NCBI RefSeq assembly: GCF_947172395.1
Contig: NC_069087.1
Coordinates: 2,666,001-2,730,000 of the forward strand
DNA from: Bicyclus anynana
Taxonomy: Eukaryota > Arthropoda > Insecta > Lepidoptera > Nymphalidae
Direction: 5' to 3'
Length of the DNA stretch: 64,000 bases
In this document: positions 54,601 to 59,870 of the stretch, in pieces
Numbering within the stretch: position 1 is the first letter of the stretch
How the letters are laid out: the number at the start of each line of letters is the position of its first letter
Notes under the pieces: generated by a model
What the model was told of the DNA's origin: nothing
Databases searched by the model: none
Seen by the model: the letters and a program-made list of their open reading frames with translations, nothing else
Made by a program: the position numbers and the translations under genes

Positions 54601-56604
54601 AGGTAAAACATTAAAAAAAAATAAAAAGTCTTTACTTTCTTATCCTCGCAGGATAGACCTATATTTCCATGATCCTAGCATAGCTCACTTACTTTTTCTG
54701 CCTACCTCAAAGACCTTATAGTTATAAGTTTATGGTCTTTGGCCTACCTACGTTAATCACAGATAAGAAATAGTTTAGCTTAACAGAATATAAATAATAG
54801 TGGACAAAATAATGTAGTCATTCAAACATAGATGGCGTTAGAAGCATTGTAATGGGGATGATGACTAGGTTTGAATATATTGATTTTTATGATACATTCG
54901 GGTAAATAGGGTCAATGTTAACTAATTTATACATAAAAAGCAAAGATTATCTGGATATTTGCAAAATAAATGAGATTATAAAATTTCAAAATCTATTAAA
55001 AATATTTTATCGTAATTAGATAAAAATTCATACAGTTTTAGCTTCCTTACATTAAATGTGACATTTTTTAATATATGAACTATAAGCATAAACGCACAAA
55101 TAACAAAGATATTAGTAATTTTGTTTGAACGCGCATACAAATCTAACGATCACTACATTGCCTATGACGTCATTATTTCGAGCCATTTTGTATGGGGCGT
55201 TTTTCAGGGATCCGCGGCAGCGCCGCAAATCTGACTCTTTAAATCCCTGTAGCTCCGAAAGTAATGATCGCAGATACCCTGTTCCTTTTACAAAATTGCT
55301 TTATTATTAGTATACTTTTAATTTATATACAATTTAAAAAACTGTCATCATCCCAATTGTAGTTAATTATAATAATTACCGATTTTACGGTAATTCGACT
55401 TAGGCATTATTCTTGATTGGAATGTTTACAAATATGTACCAATATTACAATAGTTTATTTAAATAACAAATTGATACTTACTATTATAACGTGTATTTGA
55501 TGCATAGACTTTGCAGTTCTCCATCCAATCCAGGCTATGGAACAGGTGATGATTGCCAACATCAATAGAAGTATAGCCGGATATTCCACACTCACTCCTA
55601 TGAAGTGACGGTATATAAACAACCGATATAGAAGATATCCGCTCATACCGAAAAGTACCACTGCTGACATCTGTTGGAGAACAGTGAAAACTCGATGAAT
55701 AAATGTTTACACGACCAAATGTAAAAGATGCTCAGGCCTCAGTTTCGTTAACACTTTCTTTTGCGTTTATTGTGCCAAAGGGAAATCATCGGGAAAACTT
55801 CGCAACTCACATTGGGAGTGTTTAAATTGAATATTTCGTTAAAAATACCGGAAACCAATAACTCATATTCTTTTGAATTCGTAGATATAGGTAACCAATA
55901 AGTTACAATTTGATAAATCAATACTAGTACTACAACGCTGTTTGTGTGATAATTTTGTACCTACCTACTAGATTTTTCCACCATAAAGTAGCCTATGCTC
56001 TGCTACAAGGTACAATTTATCTCTACCTACCTACACCAAATTTTATCCAAATTGGTTCAGTCACAATGGTCTAAGAGTCACAGTATTATTCTGGTTCAGT
56101 GCAGAGGTTTGGGTTTAGCCGTGAAAGGTAACAGACAGAGATACATTCATACTTTCGCATTTATAATTATATGAAAAGTAGTATGAATATGAATTTTGTA
56201 ATAAAATAATTGCATCTTACTACAATACTACACAATCTAGCGGTGTTATAATATTAAAATGAAATATCATCTACACAATAAAAAAAAAATTGAGGAAAAC
56301 GCGTACAATAAAAAGATGTTTATTAAACTCATAACCCTGTAGATAAGGAGTTGTGTTTGTAATGTAATCAGTTTCAATTTAATTAATTTTAACGCGAATT
56401 GTAAAATGACTTCATATTGTGTAAAGTTTCACCGCGAGTTGTTATGACAACACAAAGACGCTTATTCAGCGCGTTTCAACGTAACGGGAAACGTAAAAAG
56501 CCGGACAATTATTATTAAATAAAAATATGTGATTGAATACTCACAGCGAACAATATATTGAAGGTCAGCACGAGGTATTTCCAGCAGTTCGACGATAGAG
56601 CCAT
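31224..56604 (-). CDS. Tetraspanin gene C, five coding exons, 269 codons
   Basis: Full gene span: exons 56545-56604, 55482-55670, 53621-53800, 52251-52469 and 31224-31385, all joined in phase 0 at consensus GT/AG sites. The protein has four membrane helices (about residues 9-37, 52-70, 81-103 and 202-230). The large loop carries CCG at 146-148, SCC at 164-166, Cys182 and Cys190: six cysteines, typical of tetraspanins, which organise partner proteins in membrane microdomains. The basic tail after TM4 (KERRRASLRH) is cytoplasmic. The length is normal for the family. Oddities are a very short first loop (~13 residues), no GCCGA-type motif after TM2 (it reads CSIAWIGWRTAK), and a 20.9-kb last intron. 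The family is firm; orthology (Tsp42E-like) is inferred. Confidence 0.9.
31412..31633 (+). mobile_element. Helitron-like element next to the exon 5 acceptor
   Basis: It begins TCTATATATATAAAAATGAA and ends TTGACCGGGTCCACTAG before T, i.e. TC...CTAG ends, with a GGGATAGGGTAGGGG tract inside. Its 5' end lies about 24 bp upstream (in gene orientation) of the exon 5 acceptor, so it supplies the branch-point region of that intron. Confidence 0.7.
31634..32324. other. Gene C intron 4 sequence, no feature
   Basis: A palindromic run of TACCTACCTAAG / CTTAGGTAGGTA (32065-32096) is a short perfect hairpin. No exon is seen. Confidence 0.4.
32325..32571 (+). repeat. SINE family B, 3' part
   Basis: From CTGGTGGGAGGGAGGCTTTG through CATCACTTACCATCAGGTGA to an AATAATAATAAAAA tail. 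The tRNA head is missing. Confidence 0.85.
32572..33285. other. Gene C intron 4, dispersed repeat
   Basis: 32885-33095 is a copy of the AACCGACTT dispersed repeat, with GGTCCCATTTAATTTTCATG inside, as at 27655. The remainder is unassigned. Confidence 0.5.
33286..33448 (-). mobile_element. Helitron-like element, minus
   Basis: AGCCGACGCCCCGCGGTTTCAC is the 3' end (rc) and TTAAATTAATATAGAT is a decayed 5' end. It belongs to the same group as 9660-9847 (RAGGTAAAGTTTATG). Confidence 0.65.
33660..34210 (-). mobile_element. Helitron-like element interrupted by a SINE
   Basis: Left part 33660-33876 (ACTAGCGGACGCCCGCGACT, TTTTTCACAAATCCCGCGG) and right part 34175-34210 (CAAACTTTCGCCTTTATAAT) are the two halves of one element, as the intact copy at 11385-11592 shows. 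They are separated by a family-A SINE. Confidence 0.8.
33877..34174 (-). repeat. SINE family A, full-length, nested, minus
   Basis: A complete SINE from TCATCAACCCATATTCGG to ATCACGGCTCAT. The bases ACACGCAAACTTTC on its left and ACACAAACTTTC on its right look like a target-site duplication of about 12 bp within the host Helitron. That fits LINE-mediated insertion and gives an order of events. Confidence 0.85.
34235..34343 (+). repeat. ~20-bp tandem repeat (GGTAAGTGTATATGTATAT)n
   Basis: Five head-to-tail units of GGTAAGTGTATATRTATAT. Each unit happens to contain GGTAAGTG, a splice-donor-like motif on the plus strand, but the host gene is on the other strand. Confidence 0.9.
34668..34810 (-). 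mobile_element. Truncated Helitron-like element, minus
   Basis: AGCAGACGCCACGCGGTTTC and CCCGTAGGAATACGGGGATA identify the 3' half. It stops at CAGTAGTTTCGGGGCC without a 5' end. Confidence 0.65.
34843..35044. mobile_element. Element with ~43-bp perfect inverted ends
   Basis: The left end ATGATTATATAATGATTTAT...CCGCGAAAAT (34842-34885) is repeated exactly in reverse complement at 35002-35044. The inner part contains CCGGAGCATCCTCAGGAGATG. The related copy at 30155 lacks the right end. About 200 bp, no genuine ORF. Confidence 0.8.
35045..36344. other. Gene C intron 4, Helitron remnant and unassigned DNA
   Basis: 35818-35990 is a minus-strand Helitron-like remnant (TCTGCGGTTTCAGCCTCATA, CCGCGGGAATACGAGGATAA). 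I recognise nothing in the rest. Confidence 0.45.
36345..36575 (-). repeat. LINE 3' untranslated tail, minus
   Basis: Its minus strand reads TTGTTGTGGGCTCTTCTCGG, CAAGGCGCGTTTGGAACCC and ends TTTTGACTTTGACTTTGACT, a tail I associate with Jockey-group LINEs of Lepidoptera. The 119-codon plus-strand frame starting at 36445 is antisense to it and not credible. Confidence 0.7.
36895..37525. mobile_element. Tc1/mariner-like non-autonomous region with nested foldback
   Basis: It starts near AGGGTTCCGTAGGCAA and ends near CCGAATCCGACTCGCACTTG. At 37122-37360 is a foldback: TTAATTAATTAAACTGATAA and ATAAAAAACCCG pair with CGGGTTTTTATATTTG and TTTAATTAATTAA, and GTCGGGACCTA pairs with TAGGTCCCGAC inside. 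Boundaries are approximate. Confidence 0.55.
37526..38792. other. Gene C intron 4, (CATA)n and unassigned DNA
   Basis: A (CATA)n microsatellite is at 37917-37952, followed by AAGATACGCGCGAAAAACAT and CCTTCTTGCAGTCGGG, an element end. A small plus-strand ORF at 38477-38623 is described among the findings. No confident gene. Confidence 0.5.
38793..39117 (+). repeat. SINE family B, full-length
   Basis: The tRNA-like head GACCTCCGTGGCGCAATGG (A box) and GGTTGGATTCCCGAC (B box) are followed by GGCTGGTGGAAGGCTTCGG, CATCACTTACCATCAGGTGA and an A-rich tail. Confidence 0.9.
39118..39599. other. Gene C intron 4, unassigned
   Basis: It starts with a duplicated SINE-B tail scrap (TTGCATCATCGCTTACCATC). 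Nothing more is recognised. Confidence 0.35.
39600..39890 (+). repeat. Helitron-like / dispersed repeat, GGGGTAATCTTCGG subfamily
   Basis: It starts TCTATACTAATATTATAAAG and runs through AAATGGGGTAATCTTCGGAA, CATATATATTAGCCGAG and TGCGCTGCCTTAACC. It is matched closely by 44577-44875. Confidence 0.7.
40010..40075 (+). repeat. SINE family C, body fragment
   Basis: CTCAGCCCAGAGTTGG...GTGGTGTTACATCCCGTGCTTCGGAGAGCACG matches the body of the family-C SINEs at 6605 and 51470. Confidence 0.65.
40092..40279. mobile_element. MITE related to 3389-3679
   Basis: GCTGGCCTGTTCACTATTTT and ATAGTGAATTAGCTTGCTG are the ends. The interior GATATCCACCGCTAGGC and TTTCGTATAATGTCAACTAG match 26612-26778. Confidence 0.65.
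40280..40790. other. Gene C intron 4, no gene seen
   Basis: A 66-codon minus frame (40581-40781) spans a CGGCGCGCGCGCAGTGACC patch but has no motif or splice support. Confidence 0.35.
40791..41089 (+). repeat. SINE family A, full-length
   Basis: Head GAGCCGTGATAGCCCAGTGG, B box GTTCGAATCCGG, body TATCACGTGTCTCAAACGG, and 3' end CCGAATATAGGTTGATAATG. It sits just before an RTE 3' end in inverse orientation. Confidence 0.9.
41128..41322 (-). repeat. RTE LINE 3' end, minus
   Basis: ATCAGCCGATGGACGTCCAC...ATTGACTTCCAAACATCACG...CTGGTGAAGAGTCAACC is the rc of the RTE C-terminal/3' region. The minus frame retains a few codons of the RT C-terminus (ARTG-type residues are lost). Confidence 0.8.
41636..41929 (-). 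repeat. SINE family B, full-length, minus
   Basis: It runs from TTACAAGTTAGTCCTTGACT to GCGCCACGGAGGCCGTCAA. The B box reads GGGGATCAAACCC on the plus strand. Confidence 0.9.
42182..42681. mobile_element. hAT-like non-autonomous element, 500 bp, intact target duplication
   Basis: It begins CAGTGATTCTCAAAGTGGTC and ends AGTTTGGGGAACTCTG, both the familiar hAT 'CAGNG...CCCCAAA' type of end. Exact 8-bp target duplications ATCTAGAT lie at 42174-42181 and 42682-42689. An 8-bp duplication is diagnostic of hAT. There is no transposase, so it moved with a helper. The perfect duplication suggests a fairly recent insertion. Confidence 0.9.
42792..43293. repeat. 66-bp direct repeats (42792-42857, 43228-43293) flanking a MITE
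   Basis: CTTCCAACTTAATATTATAA...GTCGGAGGTCTAARGAC is present on both sides, differing at one position by eye (G versus A). The two copies touch the two ends of the element at 42858-43227 with no spacer. The sequence itself is the 5' part of a Helitron-like repeat whose 3' end (GACGAAGTCGCGGGCGTCC) follows the right copy. Confidence 0.85.
42858..43227. mobile_element. MITE with CATWGGCGTATMTAG ends, copy 1
   Basis: The left end CATTGGCGTATCTAGGATTA is mirrored at the right by TATATACGCCTATG. Both subterminal regions have GGGTGGGCC. It is 370 bp and has no ORF. The copy at 51803-52175 has normal 8-bp target duplications, so the family belongs to an 8-bp-duplicating superfamily (hAT, or less likely Merlin or P). 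Confidence 0.85.
43294..44207. other. Gene C intron 4, unassigned
   Basis: The end of a Helitron-like repeat is at 43294-43320. A short stem-loop CGTCTCTCTCTTATTAGC...AGAGAGAGACG lies at 43478-43512. No gene. Confidence 0.4.
44208..44574 (+). mobile_element. Helitron-like element, GTGATCGATACTGATGCC subfamily
   Basis: It starts TCTATACTTATAATACATCT and ends TCGCGGACGTCCACTAG before T. It contains CAGGGGGTGATTAGTGATCG and TTTTGTCTGTCTGTATGTTC. An inverse copy lies at 45430-45800. Confidence 0.75.
44577..44880 (+). repeat. Helitron-like / dispersed repeat, second copy
   Basis: Near-identical over most of its length to 39600-39890 (AAATGGGGTAATCTTCGGAA, TGCGCTGCCTTAACCATTG). Inserted end to end with the preceding element. 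Confidence 0.7.
44888..45100 (-). mobile_element. Helitron-like element with long (TACCC)n, minus
   Basis: ACTAGCGGACGCCCGCGACT is the rc of the 3' end. A 90-bp CCTACCCTA-type run (44942-45032) follows. The 5' end is not found. A plus-strand 102-codon frame over it is a repeat artefact. Confidence 0.65.
45101..45429. other. Gene C intron 4, unassigned
   Basis: No exon, RNA gene or repeat end was recognised. Confidence 0.3.
45430..45800 (-). mobile_element. Helitron-like element with expanded (CAGA)n, minus
   Basis: Inverse copy of 44208-44574: CACTAATCACCCCCTGATAG and TTATTATAAGTATAGAT. The CAGA stretch that is a few units long in the other copy has expanded to about ten units (45636-45678). 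Confidence 0.8.
45801..46590. other. Gene C intron 4, unassigned with one candidate peptide
   Basis: Looks largely unique. A minus-strand frame from 46262 down to 46128 begins MKLRKLATFVCVSFVALVTY, a signal-anchor-like start. See findings. No other feature. Confidence 0.35.
46591..46853 (+). pseudogene. LINE C-terminal fragment
   Basis: The plus frame 46599-46853 reads HKRRGRPKKRWLYCVKEDMC and then DELTSNRDEWKRLT, a C-terminus of non-LTR retrotransposon polyproteins common in Lepidoptera. It is followed by the ATGATGATGATG tail. Upstream parts are absent. Confidence 0.75.
46860..47600 (-). pseudogene. Jockey-like LINE reverse transcriptase, frameshifted
   Basis: On the minus strand the order of motifs is right. 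A FFDLANAFDHL stretch near 47580-47545 is followed by FRYHLEACLQ and GVPQGYVHSPILYSLFT (47460-47390). Later thumb-like residues lie in other frames (AVTYIPEIVSM, HLHLCNRKPR), and then a C-terminal part. At least two frameshifts and loss of the FADD box show it is dead. Confidence 0.8.
47601..48409. other. Gene C intron 4, unassigned
   Basis: A 68-codon plus frame (47654-47860) has no recognisable features. AT-rich otherwise. Confidence 0.3.
48410..48525 (-). repeat. SINE family B, middle fragment, minus
   Basis: GGAGGATGAAAATCTTCACC, TTTCGGTTTCTACACGACAC and CCACGACCGAAGC match the body of the family-B SINEs. Confidence 0.75.
48526..49380. other. Gene C intron 4, unassigned
   Basis: GC-richer at 48540-48680 (GCGCGCAGCGCGTC, GACGCGCGACG), possibly a decayed element end. 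Otherwise AT-rich with nothing recognised. Confidence 0.3.
49381..49690 (+). repeat. SINE family B, full-length
   Basis: Head GACGGCCTCCGTGGCGCAGT, B box GGGTTCGATTCCCGGC, body and A-rich tail (AAGAATAAAAAAAAA). The best-preserved B copy, with clear A and B boxes. Confidence 0.92.
49691..50080. repeat. GCATGC-rich region
   Basis: The palindrome GCATGC occurs repeatedly, at about 49712, 49773, 49973, 50011 and 50025, mostly as AGCATGCT, plus near matches. The two close copies ATAAGCATGCTCGT are tandem. This is probably the interior of a non-autonomous transposon whose ends I cannot place. Confidence 0.5.
50081..51115. other. Gene C intron 4, unassigned
   Basis: 50845-50905 contains an inverted pair (GAAGACAACGCCATCTAACG / ATAGATGGCGTTGTCTTTC), probably MITE ends. 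GGAGTCCGGGACGGTACCC near 50946 lies in overlapping frames without motifs. Confidence 0.4.
51116..51240 (+). repeat. SINE family B with internal deletion
   Basis: The head GACGGCCTCCGTGG is joined directly to TTGGTGGGAGGCTTCGG, so about 100 bp including the B box is deleted. It ends at GTGTAGAAACCGAAAG. Confidence 0.85.
51465..51790 (+). repeat. SINE family C interrupted by ~100 bp
   Basis: Head CGATGGTAACGCTGTTAG with B box TGGGTTCGAATCATG, then the body TGTCAGCGCAGAGTTATA. About 105 bp of other sequence (ending near 51706) separates it from the 3' part GTGCCTCGAAAAGCACG. Confidence 0.65.
51803..52175. mobile_element. MITE with CATWGGCGTATMTAG ends, copy 2, 8-bp target duplication
   Basis: CATTAGCGTATCTAGGATTA...CTATATACGCCTATG, 373 bp. 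It is flanked by exact CATCTGAT duplications (51795-51802 and 52176-52183). The interior matches copy 1 at 42858-43227 closely. It lies only ~75 bp downstream of the exon 4 donor of gene C. Confidence 0.88.
52251..52469 (-). CDS. Gene C exon 4 (CCG motif to first half of TM4)
   Basis: The acceptor ATGCTTACAG leads straight into FECCGVSGPSDY. PFSCCGQ, DCAKLF and GCGNLL follow, then LLLVAMVALTASLLQ and the donor GTTAGA. The six loop cysteines all lie in this exon, arranged as in tetraspanins that form three disulphides. 73 codons, phase 0 at both sides. Confidence 0.93.
52560..52735 (-). mobile_element. Truncated Helitron-like element, minus
   Basis: CCGCGTGGTTCCCGTTTCCG to TTTATAATATTAGTATAGAT. 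The outermost 3' hairpin is missing. It sits in intron 3 of gene C. Confidence 0.8.
52784..53197 (+). other. 137-codon open frame in intron 3, opposite strand
   Basis: The longest ATG-started frame in the window outside recognised repeats. It starts MCYGYLCSGLRSGI and ends IDDQYTMS, with a mildly hydrophobic part (FLNALVTFLMLATL). I recognise no domain, the codon choice is unremarkable, and it lies antisense inside an intron. It is either an unknown gene, part of an unrecognised transposon, or chance. Confidence 0.2.
53621..53800 (-). CDS. Gene C exon 3 (TM3 and first part of the large loop)
   Basis: The acceptor CTGATTCCAG leads into AGLLIILIVVVEFTCFVW, which continues TM3 begun by VII of exon 2. 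The loop helix follows and ends YRWDRLHVK at the donor GTAAAG. The tryptophan-containing WDRL just before CCG is typical of tetraspanin helix A/B. 60 codons, phase 0. Confidence 0.92.
53851..54115 (+). pseudogene. RTE LINE C-terminal fragment
   Basis: The plus frame reads RRLKVTQRAMERAMLGVSLR, then NEKIRRRTKVIDVAQRV and LKWQWTGHIVRRA, the C-terminal part of RTE reverse transcriptase. It then skips to the 3' end SSSGRPL. No palm or endonuclease domain here. It sits in intron 2 of gene C, on the opposite strand. Confidence 0.85.
54283..54590 (+). repeat. SINE family A, full-length
   Basis: Head GAGCCGTGATGGCCCAGTGG, B box GTTCAAATCCGG, body and 3' end CCGAATATGGGTTGATAACG. It is inserted in or beside a Helitron-like fragment (54135-54262). 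Confidence 0.9.
54855..55354. mobile_element. MITE of the GGGATGATGAC family, full-length
   Basis: Left GGGATGATGACTAGG and right CTGTCATCATCCC are exact 11-bp inverted ends, 500 bp apart. The interior has TTTATACATAAAAAGCAAAG and CGGCAGCGCCGC. It is inverted relative to the copies at 24582 and 63335. No clear target duplication. Its interior contains an ATATACAATTTAAAAAACTG end block shared by all copies. Confidence 0.85.
55482..55670 (-). CDS. Gene C exon 2 (TM1 end, small loop, TM2)
   Basis: The acceptor TCTCCAACAG leads into MSAVVLFGMSGYLLYRLF (end of TM1). The short loop IYRHFIGVSVEYP, TM2 AILLLMLAIITCSIAWIGW and the inner loop RTAKSMHQIH follow, up to the donor GTAAGT. It begins with an internal ATG codon. 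The real start is in exon 1, because that exon supplies the first half of TM1. 63 codons, phase 0. Confidence 0.9.
56545..56604 (-). CDS. Gene C exon 1 (start codon)
   Basis: The ATG at 56604-56602 (context CAATACAATGG) opens 20 codons reading MALSSNCWKYLVLTFNILFA. They end at donor GTGAGT in phase 0. The Cys at position 7 and KYLVLTFN match the N-terminal pattern of exons A and B. Confidence 0.88.
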
Positions 56605-57398
56605 TGTATTGTGTCGTGTTCACATGTCAGCGATCTCATTCACAGGCCAAAACATCGAACAAAGCGCTCGGCTCCGTTCCACCTCAGGGAGCGTTTGCAA
56701 CGCAAGTATCACTGTACGCTGCTTCGGCAGCGTAATCGTTAAGCCATGCATTCATTACTATGCATTTGATTTAATAAATACATTACAATGTTTTTACTTT
56801 ACTCTATTTGTATTTCAGACATTTCCGGTTCAAGGAATAGGTGTCTATCGTCTTAAAAAATCTATTCCGACTTCGGAAATGAATTTTGATGACACTGTAA
56901 TTAGACACTGGTTAATGCAACTTTAACTGTAAAATTTTCACAAAAACAGTTTTCACAAATACCGCGGAAACTAAGGATTTTTCGGGATAAAAACTAGCCG
57001 AAATGTTTGCTCGGTAACCTCCTCTATCTTCCAGTTAAAGTCCCATTAAATCGGTTCCAGAGACTAACTCATTCAAACAGACAGACGGCCAAAAGTTTAG
57101 TGCCATGTAAACAACTAAAGTACTTGAGAAAATCCAGTTACCTATTTTGAAATCACAGACAACAATAATTCAAATACATATTGTAATATGTTATACCTTG
57201 ATAAATTGGTAGGTAAGTTAAAAGCATTGGTTTGTTTTTTTATTATTGCGCATGTAAAGTAGATAAATTACACAAAACACTCAGTTAACTGAAAGCTTTA
57301 TGGATAAATAACTAATATTGCTGCCAATTTTCAAGAGTATTAATAACAACTTGATAACTTCACTTCATCACTGGAGAGGGAACAACATATGGGGATGA
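56605..57398. promoter_or_regulatory. Upstream region of gene C
   Basis: The first ~150 bp are GC-richer (CGGAGCCGAGCGC rc, GCTGCCGAAGCAGCG palindrome at about 56721) and would hold the 5' UTR and core promoter. There is no TATA box that I would defend. A Helitron-like scrap is at 56950-57080. Confidence 0.35.
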
Positions 57399-57590
57399 AT
57401 GATGCCTAAAGAGATAAAAGGTATCTCTATACCAATACGTTTAATATTTATAATAAGTATTTTTCTTTTGTTTCTGAAACATTTGTTTGCAAATGAATAC
57501 GTCGCTTTACTCACGAGCGAGGCGCTACCACACACCAATAACAAGCCGATAACATTTAACTGTAACCGATGGTCTTTGCCAAATTCTTAA
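57399..57590 (+). other. Small ORF with signal-peptide-like start (63 codons)
   Basis: It starts MMPKEIKGISIPIRLIFIIS and continues IFLLFLKHLFA, a basic N-region, a long hydrophobic core and an A-X-like cleavage site. It then reads NEYVALLTSEALPHTNNKP and stops after NRWSLPNS. It lies between two tetraspanin genes on the opposite strand. It could be a short secreted peptide or the first exon of a membrane or secreted protein whose donor I cannot place. No family recognised. Confidence 0.3.
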
Positions 57591-58139
57591 AAAGTCAACA
57601 CAAAATTAACTATCAACCCAAAACAGTCATAGTTCTTAGGAAATGAATGTTTTTATCCGATTCGATATGTGCAGTGTATCAGTTACTATCTACGCGATAG
57701 CAGATAACACACAAGTAGGTTATGTACTGACGGTTTGTAGGTAGGTGCTAGGTGTTGCATGTCGCAACGTAACCTAGATTTCAGGCGACAGAAGCTCTCC
57801 CATTAGTACTGGCCCGAAGATGTATTAATAGCTAATGACACTTCTATTTTTGCTTACGCCCCGCTACCGAGCTTTATCTTTTCTGATCTTTTGACACTGA
57901 TCGTAGAGTTCTTTGTGAAATAATCTTACCGTACTACGAGTACAAATAGTAGATTTATTCAAGAACAAATATCGGCTATAGATAGGTAGATGGTGGTAAT
58001 ACCTACCTATAAGTATACGAGTAATTATTGTAAATAACTAACTAACTATGAATATTTAACTGAATCTCGAAATCAGCTCCAATGTTAATGTTTATTAATA
58101 AGTGACTAAATTTATGCACATTTGTCTGCTTCAGTTTTG
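57591..58139. other. Intergenic, no gene seen
   Basis: Mixed sequence without recognised repeats, exons or RNA genes. Confidence 0.3.
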
Positions 58140-58340
58140 ATGCGCTAGTGCTAGTCATCATATCAGCCGATGGACGTCCACTGCAGGACATAGGCCTTTT
58201 GTAGAGACTTCCAAATATCACGATACTGAGCCACCTGCATCCAGCGAATCCCTGCGACTCGCTTGATGTCGTCAGATCACCTGGTTGGGGATCTACCACC
58301 ACTGTAGTGCGGGGCTGCCATTCCAGCACCTTGGGACCCC
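58140..58340 (-). repeat. RTE LINE 3' end, minus
   Basis: CATATCAGCCGATGGACGTC, AGAGACTTCCAAATATCACG, GAATCCCTGCGACTCGCTTG and GGCTGCCATTCCAGCACC. The minus frame keeps the LEWQPRT residues of the RT C-terminus. Confidence 0.85.
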
Positions 58341-58875
58341 ATTAGTACCCCCACATGTTGTGATTATCGATTGACGAGTGATTCTTTTTTATTAAGTATC
58401 ACACTTTGATATATATAATCAAAGGTATCAGAATAAATAAAACAATTCATATTACTTAAAGCCAATAAAATATATTTTTGATTTGAATAAATTACTTGCG
58501 CAAAAACGAGGAAAAAATTACTTACTTCTTTTTTAATTCCACTTTTTCATCTATGCTTTCAAACCGGCTTGAATAAATGAAAAATAATTCCTACTAATGT
58601 TATAATTGCGATAATTTGTATGGATGATTTCTGCTTCACGCAAAAAGTACTGAATAGATTTAGCTGGAATTTGGAATGGAGATAGATATCGCAGAAAAAT
58701 CCAAAGTTCCCGCAAAATTTGTGGAAAAATTTCGCGAGCGTCTCTACCTCTAGAACATATATCATTTTTTAATACATACGTAATACGTTTTAAAAAAAGT
58801 AGGTAGCTAGCTACTAAGTTACATCATAGGTCAGGTAGCTCAATGAAGTAAGCAAAAAGTTTTAAGTATAGTATG
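58341..58875. other. Intergenic, no gene seen
   Basis: AT-rich. Resembles a generic repeat end at 58580-58760 (AATGTTATAATTGCGATAAT). No exon. Confidence 0.3.
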
Positions 58876-59077
58876 TATAACTAATATTATAAAGCTGAAG
58901 AGTTTGTTTGTTTGTTTGATTGAACGCGCTAATCTCAGGAAGTACTGGTCCGATTTGAAAAAAATCTTTCAGTGTTAGATAGCCCATTTATCGAGGAAGG
59001 TTATAGGCTGTATATTATCCCCGTATTCCTACGGGAACGGGCACAACGCGGGTAAAACCGCGCGGCGTCACCTAGTA
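58876..59077 (+). mobile_element. Helitron-like element
   Basis: From GTATAACTAATATTATAAAG to GGTAAAACCGCGCGGCGTCACCTAG before T, with the CGCGG/CCGCG hairpin decayed by one base. Confidence 0.8.
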
Positions 59078-59420
59078 TATATATATAGGAAAAGGTAGGT
59101 ATAAAATAAAGGAAAAGAAACAGTTCCAAGCGAGATCATTTAATTACTGTATCCTACAATTGAAGACGTTTAACCCAACGTTTAAGCAATTAACATTCTG
59201 ACTGTTGTGTCGGTTTCGTATGCTTCTACAATAGAAACTAGCACCTTTAAATACGATAGGTATTTATAATAATAAAAAGAGTCACAAATCACAATTACCT
59301 ACATTTTCTAAATAAAAATTATTAAATTAGAAATGACGACTGGTTGTAATTAAATATTTTATACAGAACAAAATATAAATGGATTATAATAATTATCTCC
59401 CTAATCTAACGTCAATTAAT
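59078..59420. other. Intergenic, no gene seen
   Basis: AT-rich sequence without recognised features. Confidence 0.3.
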
Positions 59421-59720
59421 GAAAAAAAATCAACCGACTTCCAACTTAAAAAATAACTTTAACTAAAAAGAAAAAAATAACATCCTACCTATGTGCTACC
59501 TTCTGATCAGTTTGAAGGCGGTGCCAAGCCAGTGATGTTTTAATTAAACACGTTTAAACTACAAAATTTATGTGGTTCTTTCAGAAACAGCTTTAATTAA
59601 AACACGACACTGGCTTGGCACCGCCTTCAAACTGATCAGAAGGTAGCACATAGGTAGGATGTTTTTTTTTTCTTTTTAGTTAAAGTTATTTTTTAAGTTG
59701 GAAGTCGGTTGAATTTTTTT
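59421..59720. mobile_element. Near-perfect ~300-bp palindrome (foldback element)
   Basis: The left arm (59421-59534) carries CAACCGACTTCCAACTTAAA, AACATCCTACCTATGTGCTA and AAGGCGGTGCCAAGCCAGTG. The right arm (59608-59720) is its reverse complement almost base for base. Pairing continues inward through GTTTTAATTAAA. The remaining loop is about 40-70 bp. No ORF. It belongs to the AACCGACTTC family. Confidence 0.88.
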
Positions 59721-59870
59721 TATTAAAATTTTTATTTTTTTATTTTTAGTGTTAGCATACCTACTGCGTGTGTACAGTCACAACCTATCTAAGTCAACCT
59801 ATCCGGCACTACCCTTTAGGGTGTCCATGAGGATTTCCCCTCCTGGATGGAAAAAAAAAAAAAAAAAAAA

